A stretch of 64,000 nucleotides of DNA from Azospirillum ramasamyi (GCF_003233655.1 NZ_CP029829.1:2118978-2182977); one strand, 5' to 3'. Positions 8,719-17,668 are shown, counted from the first letter of the stretch. Numbers and translations are program-made. Notes: generated by a model not told the origin, from the sequence alone.

Positions 8719-10614
8719 ATGACCTCTCGTCCAGGCTCCGATCGCCCCGGCACCGACCGTGACGGCGACGGCGCCAGCACCGGCAATGCGGCGGTCGACC
8801 GCATCGTCGAACGTTTCGGCGGCATCCGCCCCATGGCCCACAAGCTGGACACCCCGGTGACGACGGTCCAGGGCTGGAAGAAGCGCGGTGCGATCCCGCT
8901 GGCCCGCCATGCCGACCTGCGCACCGCCGCCGCCAAGTACCGCATCAAGCTGGACGACGCCGACCTGGACGCCGCCACCCCCAGCGAAGACCGGCCGACC
9001 GACGCGGCATCGGCCGCGGTCATCACCCCCGCCGAGACGGTTCCGGTCGTGGAGCCGGTGCCGACCGCCTCCCCTGCCGACACCATCCCCGGCGCCGACA
9101 CCCCGTCCGCCGGGACCACCGCCGGCCCGGTGAACGAACTGCAGCCCTCCGACGCCCTGATCCCGCCGGCCACGCCGCTCGGCGCCACGGACGGCCTGTC
9201 CGACACGCCGAAGACCGAAGCGGAAAAGGCCGCGGAGACGAAGGCCGATCCCCTGAAGCCCGCCGATTCCTCGAAGGCCGATTCCTCGAAGGCCGCCTCC
9301 TCGAAGCCAGATGACGTCAAGTCCGACGCCATCAAGCCCGCCCCTTTCAAAGCCGATACGGCCAAGCCCGATATGGCCAAGCCCGTTACGGCCAAGCCGG
9401 CCACCGCCGCCGCGTCCGACGAGCCGAAGACGGCATCCGCCGCCTCGTCCCCGAAGCCGTCGGCCGGCACGGGCACCACGGGCAGCGCCGGCTACAGCCG
9501 CGGCGATTCCGAGCCGGCCCGTCCGACCATCGCCCCGACGCCGTCCTACATCGACGAGCCGCGCTCCGGCAGCGGGTTCGCCACCGCCCTGTCGGTGGTC
9601 GCCCTGCTGGTCGGCGCCGCCGCCCTGTCGGCGCCCTGGTGGGGTCCGGCCCTGCCCGGCTGGCCGTCGCCGGCCGCTCCCGCCCCCGCCCAGACTTCCG
9701 CCTCCGCCCCGGCCGATCCGGCGCTCCGCGCCCAAATCCAGCAACTCGTCGACCGCGTCGGCCAGCTGGAGCAGCGTCCGTCGGCCGAGCCCGGCACTGG
9801 CGGCAACGGTGAAACCGCCGACATCGCCGCGCTGACCCAGCGGGTCGACGCGCTGGAACAGCGCCCGGCTGCCGCCGCGCCCGACACCGGCATCGCCGAC
9901 GCCCAGAAGGCGCTGGCCGACCGGCTGGCCGCGCTGGAGCAGAAGGTCTCCGCCGCCGATGCCGAGGCCCAGACGGTGCAGGAGCTGCGCGGCGAGATCG
10001 ACTCGCTGAAGCAGCAGGTCGCCAGCGTCAACCAGGCGGTGACGCAGCGCCAGGATGCCGCCACCGCCTCCCAGGCGCTGGTGCTCGCCGCCGGCCAGCT
10101 GCGCGCCGCATTGTCGGGCGGCCAGCCGTTCCAGCAGGATCTGCAGGCGGTCCGCGCGCTGAACATCGCCGATCCCGCCGTGACCCAGCCGCTCGACGCC
10201 CTGGCGCCTTATGCCGCCAAGGGCATCCCGACCCGCGCCCAGCTGACCGACCGGTTCGAGCCGCTGGCCAGCGAGATCGTCCGCGCCGACATCCGGGGCG
10301 AGGGCAACAGCTGGATCGACTCGGCGGTGGGCAAGCTGTCCACCCTGGTCACCGTGCGCCGTGAAGGCGGCGGGGTCGTCGGCACCACCGCCGACGCCGT
10401 CGTCGCCCGTGCCGAGGCCGCGCTGAACGAGGGCAACCTCGCCAAGGCGGTGGAGGAGCTGTCGACCCTGCAGGGTCCGGCCGCGCAGACCGTCGGCCCG
10501 TGGCTGGCCGACGCCAAGGCGCGTCTGGCCGCCGATCAGGCCGCCCGCCAGCTGAACGACAGCGCCATCGCCCTGATGACCACCGCCGCCGGCGGGAAGG
10601 GGACGGCCCAATGA
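8719..10614 (+). CDS. Mic60/mitofilin-like membrane protein (COG4223) with N-terminal HTH-like domain
   Basis: 631 residues. Residues about 22-75 form a small helical HTH-like domain (VDRIVERFGGIRPMAHKL, then TVQGWKKRGAIP). Residues 75-285 are a low-complexity Ala/Pro/Lys/Asp region with near-repeats such as DSSKADSSKAASSK. One transmembrane helix follows at about 287-310 (FATALSVVALLVGAAALSA), then coiled coil (320-450) and a conserved mitofilin-type C-terminal domain (450-630). Alphaproteobacterial Mic60 homologues encoded next to hemY shape intracytoplasmic membranes. It sits between hemD and hemY, overlapping hemY by four bases (ATGA), so translation is probably coupled. The role of the HTH-like domain is unknown. 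Confidence 0.85.
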   Translation: MTSRPGSDRPGTDRDGDGASTGNAAVDRIVERFGGIRPMAHKLDTPVTTVQGWKKRGAIPLARHADLRTAAAKYRIKLDDADLDAATPSEDRPTDAASAAVITPAETVPVVEPVPTASPADTIPGADTPSAGTTAGPVNELQPSDALIPPATPLGATDGLSDTPKTEAEKAAETKADPLKPADSSKADSSKAASSKPDDVKSDAIKPAPFKADTAKPDMAKPVTAKPATAAASDEPKTASAASSPKPSAGTGTTGSAGYSRGDSEPARPTIAPTPSYIDEPRSGSGFATALSVVALLVGAAALSAPWWGPALPGWPSPAAPAPAQTSASAPADPALRAQIQQLVDRVGQLEQRPSAEPGTGGNGETADIAALTQRVDALEQRPAAAAPDTGIADAQKALADRLAALEQKVSAADAEAQTVQELRGEIDSLKQQVASVNQAVTQRQDAATASQALVLAAGQLRAALSGGQPFQQDLQAVRALNIADPAVTQPLDALAPYAAKGIPTRAQLTDRFEPLASEIVRADIRGEGNSWIDSAVGKLSTLVTVRREGGGVVGTTADAVVARAEAALNEGNLAKAVEELSTLQGPAAQTVGPWLADAKARLAADQAARQLNDSAIALMTTAAGGKGTAQ

Positions 10615-11960
10615 CCCGCGCCCTCTGGTTCCTGCTGAAGGTCGCGGTCGTCATTGCGATCGCGATCTGGCTCGCCGACCGTCCCGGCACCGTCAGCATC
10701 CATTGGCTGGGCTACGCCGTCGAGGCGCCCTTCTGGGTCGCCCTGCTGGTCACGCTGGCGGCGCTGGGCATCGCGGCGCTGGGCTACCGGCTGCTCCGCG
10801 CGCTGATCCTCGCACCGCGGCGCATCCGCCGCCACAGCCGCGCCCGCCGCCGCGAACGCGGCTACCGCGCCCTGACCCAGGGCATGGTCGCCATCGCCGC
10901 CGGCGACGCGCCGACGGCGCGCAAGATGGCGCGCAAGGCCGACGGTCTGCTGAACGAGCCGCCGCTGACCATGCTGCTGTCGGCCCAGGCCGCCCAGCTG
11001 CAGGGCGACGAGCGCGCCGCGAAGCAGTATTTCGAAGCGATGCTGGAACGGCCGGAGACGGCCTTCCTCGGCATGCGCGGTCTGCTGACCCAGGCGATCA
11101 AGTCGGGCGACCGGGTGGAGGCGCTGACCCTCGCCCGCAAGGCGCGCGCGCTGCAGCCCAACACGCCCTGGCTGCTCAACACCCTTTACGACCTGGAGGC
11201 GCGGGCCGGTGACTGGGCCGCCGCCGAAGGCACGCTGCAGCAGGCGATCCAGTCCGGCGCCATCCCGACCGAGGAGGGCCGCCGCCACCGCGCCGTCCTG
11301 CTGCTGGAGCGCAGCTTCGAGGCGGAGCGCCGCGGCCGCGCCGATTCCGCCCTGTCGCACGCCCAGGCGGCGCACGACATGCTGCCGGGCTTCGTTCCCG
11401 CCGCGGTGCGTCTGGCCCGCCTGCAGATCGCCGCCGACCGGCCCAAGCAGGCCGCCAAGGTGGTGGAGCGGGCGTGGCGCAAGTCGCCGCATCCGGAACT
11501 GGCCGAGCTCTACCGCGGCCTGGTGTCCAGCTACGACCCGCTGGCCCGCGTCCGCCTGTTCCAGAAGCTGGTGCGTCAGGCCCCGGATTCCGCCGAATCG
11601 CATCTCGCCGTCGCCCAGGCCGCCATCGATGCCCAGCTGTGGGGCGAGGCGCGCCAGCACCTGAACCGCGCCATGGAGATCGCGCCGAGCCGCCGCGTCT
11701 ATCGCCTGATGGCCGAGCTGGACCGGAACGAGCGCCATGACGAGGACGCGGCGAAGGACTGGCTGGCCAAGGCGGTCAACGCGCCGGAGGATCCCGTGTG
11801 GACCTGCGACTCCTGCGGGGCGGTCAGCCACAACTGGGGCGGGCTGTGCGGCCATTGCGGCGCTTTCGACAGCCTGACCTGGAAGTCCCCGGCGGTCCCC
11901 GTCCCGCTGATGGAGCCGACCGACATCCCCCCGGTGCTGGCTCGCCCGGCGACGGCCTAA
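10611..11960 (+). CDS. hemY: HemY-like TPR membrane protein with rubredoxin-like C-terminus
   Basis: 449 residues. Two N-terminal membrane segments (LWFLLKVAVVIAIAIWLAD and FWVALLVTLAALGIAALGY) form the HemY N-terminal domain; tetratricopeptide repeats run from about 75 to 390. The C-terminus carries a zinc-ribbon/rubredoxin-like knot: CDSC, 11 residues, CGHC. This proteobacterial HemY is the membrane TPR protein of haem operons and not the Bacillus oxidase of the same name. The rubredoxin-like tail recalls LapB (YciM), which controls lipopolysaccharide synthesis. The start ATG overlaps the preceding stop. The stop codon TAA is the first three bases of repeat copy 2. Confidence 0.9.
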   Translation: MTRALWFLLKVAVVIAIAIWLADRPGTVSIHWLGYAVEAPFWVALLVTLAALGIAALGYRLLRALILAPRRIRRHSRARRRERGYRALTQGMVAIAAGDAPTARKMARKADGLLNEPPLTMLLSAQAAQLQGDERAAKQYFEAMLERPETAFLGMRGLLTQAIKSGDRVEALTLARKARALQPNTPWLLNTLYDLEARAGDWAAAEGTLQQAIQSGAIPTEEGRRHRAVLLLERSFEAERRGRADSALSHAQAAHDMLPGFVPAAVRLARLQIAADRPKQAAKVVERAWRKSPHPELAELYRGLVSSYDPLARVRLFQKLVRQAPDSAESHLAVAQAAIDAQLWGEARQHLNRAMEIAPSRRVYRLMAELDRNERHDEDAAKDWLAKAVNAPEDPVWTCDSCGAVSHNWGGLCGHCGAFDSLTWKSPAVPVPLMEPTDIPPVLARPATA

Positions 11961-12072
11961 AGCGGATTGCAATCCGCTTTGGACCGCGACGGCGGTCCCG
12001 GCCGCTCATGCGGCCGAAGCCCGACCGGCGGATGAGGTCATATGAACCTAAAGCGAATGCATATTCGCCTTA
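11958..12072. repeat. 115-bp mosaic palindromic element, copy 2 (inverted relative to copy 1)
   Basis: This is the reverse complement of 4392-4506 with 12 differences by hand count, mostly in two unpaired linkers. The hairpin cores AAAGCGGATTGCAATCCGCT, GGACCGC/GCGGTCC and CGGCCGCATGAGCGGCCG are all kept. It starts with the TAA stop of hemY. The two copies bracket a 7.5-kb segment containing gpsA, tsaD and the haem operon. Confidence 0.85.
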
Positions 12073-12092
12073 AGCACTCCGTTCACCGAAAG

Positions 12093-12122
12093 CCCCTCTC
12101 CCGACCCGGGAGAGGGGTTTTT
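12093..12122 (+). terminator. Rho-independent terminator downstream of hemY
   Basis: The stem CCCCTCTCCCG/CGGGAGAGGGG with a three-base loop is followed directly by TTTTT. It ends the haem operon and lies at the 3' end of the convergent beta-helix gene. The stem is a member of the C-rich/G-rich hairpin family. Confidence 0.8.
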
Positions 12123-14074
12123 CATTGCCGCATTCCCTCCGGCCCGACACGGTCCAGCGGCAGTTGCTTCAACGCCAGCAACCGGTCCAGCAGGCGCCCG
12201 CCGGCCGGCGGGGCCGCCGCCCTGGCCGCGCTCGCCGCGCCGGCGGCCGGCGCCACGGCTTCCAGCAGGGTGTTCTCGATCCGGTATTCGCCGCCGGTCA
12301 GGCTGACGACGAGCTGCTCCTTCGGCGAAGGTCCGGCCACCACGTTGGCGTCGGCGACGTTGCCATGCATCAGCCCGTTCTTGCCGGCGCTGGGCACCCA
12401 TTCCAGCCGCAGGAAACGGTCCTTGGGCTCGGTCAACACGCTGATGTTGTCCACCACCCGGTTGTCGTCGCCGCCATGCAGGAAGATGGCAGCCATGCCG
12501 GTGTTCTCCAGCAGGTTGCCCTGCACGGTCACGCCGCTGGTCATGTCGTCCAGATAGATGCCGAATCCCTTGTAGCGCACCAGCCAGCGCCCCTGCGCAT
12601 CGGTGGCGAGGCCGCCGGTGTCGCGGATGTCGTTGAAGCGGACGATGCTGCGGGTGTCGTTGCCGCTGCGGCCCAGCATCTCGATGGCGCCGGCATCGGC
12701 GGTCTGGCGGGCGTTGTCGCGGATGCGGTTGAATTCGATGGTGTTGCCGCTGTTCACCGTCTGCGGATTCCAGTTCTTCACCGAGATGCCGTAGCGCGCC
12801 GCCCGCCGGATGTCGTTGTGGGCGATCAGCGTGTTGTGGATGCCCGCCGCCATCACCCCGCCGCCGAAGAACCGCACCTCGCCCACGTCGCTGATGCGGT
12901 TGGCCAGGATGCGGTTGTCGCTGCTGCCCGGCGCCAGGGCGATGCCGGAACGGCCGAGATGCTCCATCCGGTTGCCAGACACCTCGCTGCGCGTGGCCCC
13001 GTCCAGCGTTACCGCGGTGCCGACCAGGGCGAAGCGGTTGCCGGCGATGCGCAGGCCGCTGCCGCCCTTCGCCAGCACGGCGCTGCCGTCCCACGGCACG
13101 TCGGTGAAGGTCAGCCCCTCCACCGTCACGTTGCGGGCGTTGTCCAGCCGGAGAAGATTGGCGGTCCTCGCCACCGTCAGTTCCGCCCGCCCGCCGTCCA
13201 GCCCGGTCGGCGGCTTCACCAGCAGCCGCTTCGCTTTGGCGTCCCAGGCGAATTCGCCCGGCCGCGTCAGGAAATCGGGATGGCCGAGCAGCCGCACGGT
13301 GGAGCCGTCGCGGTAGGGATACTGCCCGTCGGCGGCGAAGCTCAGCAGCCCCTTCGGGTCGGCGGAAACGACGCCCAGCAGATCGTCGGACAGCCTTTCG
13401 CGGTCCAACGCCTGCGCCCGCACCCCCGGCCCGGCCCAGGCGGCCTTCAGCACGCCCGGAGGCAGTTGCATCTGCCGCTTGGAGCCGGGACTTTTGGGAT
13501 CGGATTGCACCGCCTTGGCCGGGAACCAGCCGCTGCGCGGGTCGCCGGGGGTGAAGTCGCCGCTGCGCGCGGCATCCAGCCGCCGTCCGTCGCCGGGAGC
13601 GCCGATGGCGACGTCCAGCCCCGGATCGCGCGCCAGCGGCGCCGACAGCACGCCGTTGGCCAGCCGCGCGCCGCCCACCGCCTCGCCGCCCGACAGCACC
13701 GGCTGTTCCCCCTCCACCGCGGTCAGCCGCAGGCCGGACAGCGAGCCGTCCACCACCAGCGGCGCCGTCAGCCGGTAGGTGCCGCCATGCAGCCGCACCG
13801 TCGCCGGGCCGCTTCCCTTGGCGGCGGCCAGCGCGCGGGCCGGGGTGGCGAAGGGACCGTCGCGCCCGTCCGCCGATGGCCGGGACAGGCGGCCGGACCA
13901 GCGGTCGTTGCCGGCGGGCGACACGTAGAAGGTTATCTGCGCGGCGGCCGCCGGTCCCCATGCGGCAGCGGGCAGCAGAAGCGCGCAGATCGCCAGGAGG
14001 CAGGCTCTCCAGAGCATGCGGTTCCAGAGATTGCTCGGGTGGCTGCCCGGGGGACCGGGGTGGGAACGGGGCAT
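12122..14074 (-). CDS. Secreted right-handed parallel beta-helix repeat protein
   Basis: 650 residues. A signal peptide covers roughly residues 20-45 (WRACLLAICALLLPAAAWG, then AAAAQ). The mature part opens ITFYVSPAGNDRWSGRLSRP, the usual entry to pectate-lyase-like beta-helix proteins, and residues 300-580 contain many helix turns rich in N, G and V (SGLRIAGNRFALVGTAV; SDNRILANRISDVG; GVTVQGNLLENTG). Such folds occur in polysaccharide lyases and epimerases, but no catalytic set could be assigned. The start at 14074 is preferred because GGAGGAG lies eight bases upstream; an ATG at 14017 would begin right at the signal peptide. Its divergent neighbours are a polysaccharide polymerase and a glycosyltransferase, so a role in exopolysaccharide handling is inferred. 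Confidence 0.85.
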   Translation of the reverse strand: MPRSHPGPPGSHPSNLWNRMLWRACLLAICALLLPAAAWGPAAAAQITFYVSPAGNDRWSGRLSRPSADGRDGPFATPARALAAAKGSGPATVRLHGGTYRLTAPLVVDGSLSGLRLTAVEGEQPVLSGGEAVGGARLANGVLSAPLARDPGLDVAIGAPGDGRRLDAARSGDFTPGDPRSGWFPAKAVQSDPKSPGSKRQMQLPPGVLKAAWAGPGVRAQALDRERLSDDLLGVVSADPKGLLSFAADGQYPYRDGSTVRLLGHPDFLTRPGEFAWDAKAKRLLVKPPTGLDGGRAELTVARTANLLRLDNARNVTVEGLTFTDVPWDGSAVLAKGGSGLRIAGNRFALVGTAVTLDGATRSEVSGNRMEHLGRSGIALAPGSSDNRILANRISDVGEVRFFGGGVMAAGIHNTLIAHNDIRRAARYGISVKNWNPQTVNSGNTIEFNRIRDNARQTADAGAIEMLGRSGNDTRSIVRFNDIRDTGGLATDAQGRWLVRYKGFGIYLDDMTSGVTVQGNLLENTGMAAIFLHGGDDNRVVDNISVLTEPKDRFLRLEWVPSAGKNGLMHGNVADANVVAGPSPKEQLVVSLTGGEYRIENTLLEAVAPAAGAASAARAAAPPAGGRLLDRLLALKQLPLDRVGPEGMRQ

Positions 14075-14319
14075 GAAGAAAGCTCCTCCGTTGCGGCAGA
14101 CCATCCGCCGAAGGGGGAGACTGACCCAGGCCGACAGCAACCGGCAAAAGCGCGAAGGGGGTGTGCGGGTGCGAAGGGGCCACGCCCTCTGCACCCCTGC
14201 CGGGCCGGGACGGGACGTATAGGCTGGCTTTTCATCCTAGCCTGACCGGCCGGTCGTATCCGCTTGCCCGCGGAGCGTCCCCCGTTCAGGCGGAGCCTAC
14301 AACCGGGGACCGTTTGCCG

Positions 14320-15729
14320 ATGATCGAAATGGCGCTGATCGCGCAGGTCCTGGTGCTGGTGCTGGTGACCGTGGTGTTTTTCAGCACCGGCAGCGCGTCG
14401 ATGTTCCATCCCCTGACGCTGTACCTGATCTTCCACGCTCTGGTCTTCGTCATGCGGCCGATCCTGGTCTACACGCAGAATTTCGACGACGTGTGGCTGT
14501 TCATGGGCTTCTGGCCCAGCCCGCAGGAATTCGTCATGACGCTGGTGGTCAGTTCGGTCGGGCTGGTCGCCTTCGCCGCCGCCTGCACCTGGGCCGGGAT
14601 GGTCCGTCCCGACTGGACCCCGAACGGGGAGCCTGCCCCGTCCTTCACCTTCGACCGCGTGGACGTGGTGGCCTTCCTGACCACCGCGGCGCTGCTGGGT
14701 CCGCTCGCCATCTACTCGGCGATCCAGCGCCAGGGCGGCGCCAGCTTCGACGGCACCGGCGACGTGCAGATGGAGCGCGATCCGCTGACCGGCCAGCCGA
14801 TCTACACCAACACCACCGGCTACATCGCCGAAGCCCATTCGATGGGCCTGCCGCTGACGCTGGGGCTGATCTGGATCTCCCGGTTCCACCCGCTGTCCTT
14901 CATCCCCTTCGGCGCCTTCGTCGCCTACCGGGCCTATCTGGGCTGGGGCCGCTGGGCGATCATCATGGGCATCCTGGGGCTGGTGCTGCTGTTGCTGTAC
15001 CGCACCCGCACCAAATGGTTCCGGCTGTGGCATGTGCTGGCCGCGGTTCCGGTGATGGGGCTGTTCACGCTGCTCGGCAACAACCGCGGTGCCTTCCGCG
15101 ACGTGCTGGCCGGCGACGCGCCGCCCTCGGTCCTGCTGAGGTTCAACGGCGGCAGCGGCGGCGGCCGGGCGGTCGACGCGCTGGCCGGCCAGGATCTGGC
15201 CAATTTCGACTTCCTCGCCTACATCCTGTGGGTGGTGCCGAACCAGTCGGCCACCTACACCTGGTTCACCCAATATCTGCAGCTGTTCACCGAGCCGATC
15301 CCGCGCATACTGTGGCCAAGCAAGCCGGTGGGCGCGCCGGTGAAGTGGGTTGACCTGAACGACTACGGCGTCTTCTACAACCTGACCACCTCGCTGCCCG
15401 GCGACGGCTGGATGAGCGGCGGCTGGATCGGCATGATCGTCACCATGGTGGTGGTCGGGCTGATCCTGGGGCGGCTGCACCGCTGGTTCTGGACCAGCGG
15501 GTTCCGCAACCGCTACGCCGTGCTGTTCTACTGCGCCTTCCTGCCGCTGTGCCTGCAATGGTTCCGCGACGGCAACATCACCATCGTGAAGTTCGGCTTC
15601 TTCTCGCTGCTGCCGATCCTGCTGTGGATCGGGCTGACCCGCGCGCTGCGCGCCTGGGGGATCCTGGAGGACGATCCGCTGCGCCCGGTGGTGGCGCCGC
15701 CCCATATCGCTCGAAGGGAGCCGTCATGA
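14320..15729 (+). CDS. Wzy-like O-antigen/exopolysaccharide repeat-unit polymerase
   Basis: 469 residues with about ten to twelve hydrophobic segments, starting IAQVLVLVLVTVVFF. A large extracytoplasmic loop lies around residues 310-370, containing PIPRILWPSKPVG followed by GDGWMSGGWIGMIV. This topology and loop match oligosaccharide repeat-unit polymerases, which join lipid-linked repeat units in the periplasm. The glycosyltransferase gene follows with a four-base ATGA overlap, which supports a common pathway. The start is the first ATG after the promoter region; its ribosome site is weak. The polymer is unknown. Confidence 0.8.
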   Translation: MIEMALIAQVLVLVLVTVVFFSTGSASMFHPLTLYLIFHALVFVMRPILVYTQNFDDVWLFMGFWPSPQEFVMTLVVSSVGLVAFAAACTWAGMVRPDWTPNGEPAPSFTFDRVDVVAFLTTAALLGPLAIYSAIQRQGGASFDGTGDVQMERDPLTGQPIYTNTTGYIAEAHSMGLPLTLGLIWISRFHPLSFIPFGAFVAYRAYLGWGRWAIIMGILGLVLLLLYRTRTKWFRLWHVLAAVPVMGLFTLLGNNRGAFRDVLAGDAPPSVLLRFNGGSGGGRAVDALAGQDLANFDFLAYILWVVPNQSATYTWFTQYLQLFTEPIPRILWPSKPVGAPVKWVDLNDYGVFYNLTTSLPGDGWMSGGWIGMIVTMVVVGLILGRLHRWFWTSGFRNRYAVLFYCAFLPLCLQWFRDGNITIVKFGFFSLLPILLWIGLTRALRAWGILEDDPLRPVVAPPHIARREPS

Positions 15730-16721
15730 CGCTGACCGTCAGCGCCGTCATCGCCACCTACAACCGCGGGCCGGAGCTGCGCACCGCGCTGACCCGGCTG
15801 ATAAGCCAGACCGCCCCGCCGATGGAGATCATCGTCATCGACGACGGCTCCACCGACGGCACCGGCGCGATGATGCGGGCGGAGTTCCCCACCGTCCGCT
15901 ATGTCCGCCAGCCGCACAATGCCGGGCTGATCCTGGCCCGCAACTTCGGCTTCGTGAACACCACCGGCGACTGCGTCCTGTCGGTGGACGACGACAGCTG
16001 GTTCGAGGATCCCGACGGGCTGGCCCGCTGCGTCGCCTATCTGGAGCGGAACCCGGAGGTCGCCGCGGTGGCCTGCAACATCGAGACGCGCGACGGGCTG
16101 GTCTATTTCCCCAAGGATGCGGCCCCCTTCGATGTGCCCTGGTATGTCGGCTGCGGCCATCTGCTGCGGCGCAGCGCCGTCGAGCGGATCGGCCTCTACA
16201 TGCCGGAACTCTACCGCCAGGGGGAGGAGAAGGACCGCTGCCTGCGGCTGGTCGGCGCCGGCTATCGCGTCGTGGCGCTGCCCGACGTCATGGTCTACCA
16301 CGACAAGAGCGAGAAGGGCCGCAAGCCGGGGATGGAGCGCTTCTACAACCACCGCAACGACCTGATCCGCGAGGTGGCGCGCTGCCCGTCCTCGCTGATG
16401 GCGTGGCGGCTGGCGCGCGCCTGGGCCGGCAACAGCTGGAAGAACCTGCGCCACGGCCCGCGCCTGACCGACCTGAAGGTGCTGCTGGCCCTGCCCCGGA
16501 TCCTCCGCATCGGGCTGAAGCACCGCGCGCCGGTGAGCGTGGAGGCCTACCGCCGCTGGCTGCATCTGGCGAAGACGGCGGCTCCGGCCAGCGCGCCCCC
16601 AGTGGAACAAAGGCCGGCGGAAAAAAGGCCGGCGGAAAAAAAGCTGGTTGAGAAGCCGGTCAGCCCGGCTGGACCCCGCCCAATTGCAGCAGAACGGCCC
16701 AGCCCAGCACAATCAGATTGA
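15726..16721 (+). CDS. Family 2 glycosyltransferase
   Basis: 331 residues. It has a GT-A fold: start VSAVIATYNRGPELRTALTR, nucleotide-binding VIDDGSTDGTG and a DXD-type metal site in LSVDDDSWFEDPDG. The C-terminal tail (residues 275-331) is Ala/Pro/Lys-rich with a tandem EQRPAEKRPAEKK repeat. It would add a sugar from a nucleotide sugar to a lipid-linked or growing glycan at the inner membrane. Its start overlaps the stop of the Wzy-like gene, and its 3' end overlaps the convergent MAPEG gene by 62 bases. Confidence 0.88.
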   Translation: MTLTVSAVIATYNRGPELRTALTRLISQTAPPMEIIVIDDGSTDGTGAMMRAEFPTVRYVRQPHNAGLILARNFGFVNTTGDCVLSVDDDSWFEDPDGLARCVAYLERNPEVAAVACNIETRDGLVYFPKDAAPFDVPWYVGCGHLLRRSAVERIGLYMPELYRQGEEKDRCLRLVGAGYRVVALPDVMVYHDKSEKGRKPGMERFYNHRNDLIREVARCPSSLMAWRLARAWAGNSWKNLRHGPRLTDLKVLLALPRILRIGLKHRAPVSVEAYRRWLHLAKTAAPASAPPVEQRPAEKRPAEKKLVEKPVSPAGPRPIAAERPSPAQSD

Positions 16722-17241
16722 CGGTCAGCGTCATCGCCATGCCCGGTGCCCGCGCGAAGGGATGCACCAGATAGCCCGCCCAGAACAGCAGCCGCCCCAG
16801 CACGAACAGCCCGGTCGCCACCACCGCCGCGCCCAGCGAGGGCTGCGGCAGCGTCGCGACCAGGGCGGCCAGCGCCGGCACGAAGATGGCGGACTGCTCC
16901 ACGCTGTTGGCCAGCACCCGTTGGGCTACGCGCTGGCCGCGCGATTCGGGATCCTCGATCGGGTTGAAGGCCTGGGTGCGCCCGCGCATCGCCATCACAC
17001 CGACGACCATGCCGAACAGGACCAGCGCCGGCCAGACCGCCAGCCGCGCCCACAGCGCCATCCGGGCGCCGGGCGCGTTGACGCCCATCGGCGGCGCCAC
17101 CAGCGACAGCAGCAGGGCGAACAGCAGCAGCGTCACCACCACCGACGCTCCGTTCAGCATCAGGGCGCGGAGAACCAGGGATTTGCGCCGGCGGGGACCG
17201 GGCCCATGGGGGGTGTCTTGGCCGAGGGTGCCGTCGGACAT
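16660..17241 (-). CDS. MAPEG family membrane protein
   Basis: 193 residues with four transmembrane helices (LMLNGASVVVTLLLFALLLS; LAVWPALVLFGMVVGVMAM; AIFVPALAALVATL; GMAMTLTVNLIVLGWAVLL). NSVEQSAIFVPALAAL and LFWAGYLVHPFARAPGM match the MAPEG signature (membrane-associated proteins in eicosanoid and glutathione metabolism). Bacterial members are poorly characterised, and some bind glutathione. The gene is convergent with the GT2 gene and overlaps its end. No functional link to its neighbours is evident. Confidence 0.82.
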   Translation of the reverse strand: MSDGTLGQDTPHGPGPRRRKSLVLRALMLNGASVVVTLLLFALLLSLVAPPMGVNAPGARMALWARLAVWPALVLFGMVVGVMAMRGRTQAFNPIEDPESRGQRVAQRVLANSVEQSAIFVPALAALVATLPQPSLGAAVVATGLFVLGRLLFWAGYLVHPFARAPGMAMTLTVNLIVLGWAVLLQLGGVQPG

Positions 17242-17505
17242 CGGGGCGGGGCTCCGTCAAAGGGCGGGGATTCGACAAAGGCGCCGGCCCTTCCCATCTG
17301 GAAAAGAGGGCGCCCGGTCCTTCCAATAACGGCCCAGCCCGTGATTTGGATCAAGGCCCGCCGAGCATGGCGCGCGTCCCATGCCGATGGGTACTGGGAG
17401 CCTTCCCAAGGGGATAGATGTTGCCAGCCTCTCTTTTCGCTACCATGTTCTAACCATCTGCATCACCATGTGGGTGAATGCGGGGATCTCGATGGTGGAG
17501 GGCCT

Positions 17506-17634
17506 ATGATGGATCTCGTTCTGCTCGGTGGTGCGGTGGCGACGGCCGCGGCGTTGGCCGGTTTGATCGCCACGATGCCTACGCCGAAACCGATTCCTGT
17601 CCGCGTCCGCGACCGGCGCCGTCAGCGTCGCTGA
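17506..17634 (+). CDS. Small predicted membrane peptide, 42 residues
   Basis: MMDLVLLGGAVATAAALAGL begins a single hydrophobic helix, followed by a Pro/Lys/Arg-rich basic tail ending RDRRRQRR. GGTGGAGGG lies about six bases before the start, a strong ribosome site. The pattern of one helix plus a positive tail is common in real small membrane proteins. No family is recognised. It stands alone between the MAPEG and psp genes. Confidence 0.5.
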   Translation: MMDLVLLGGAVATAAALAGLIATMPTPKPIPVRVRDRRRQRR

Positions 17635-17668
17635 CGTCACCGGCTCCGAACGCATTTGTGCGGAATGC

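Noticed and set aside
12125..14245. Plus-strand frame of about 700 codons antisense to the beta-helix gene, plus a second minus-strand frame of similar length
   Set aside because: Only the minus frame ending at 12122 has a signal peptide and beta-helix repeats; the others are low-complexity shadows.
16601..16660. Short A/G-rich tandem repeats at gene ends (also at 45361 and 33860) as a possible CRISPR-like or attachment feature
   Set aside because: They encode or adjoin disordered Lys/Pro/Ala tails and have no spacers or integration genes, so they fit replication slippage.
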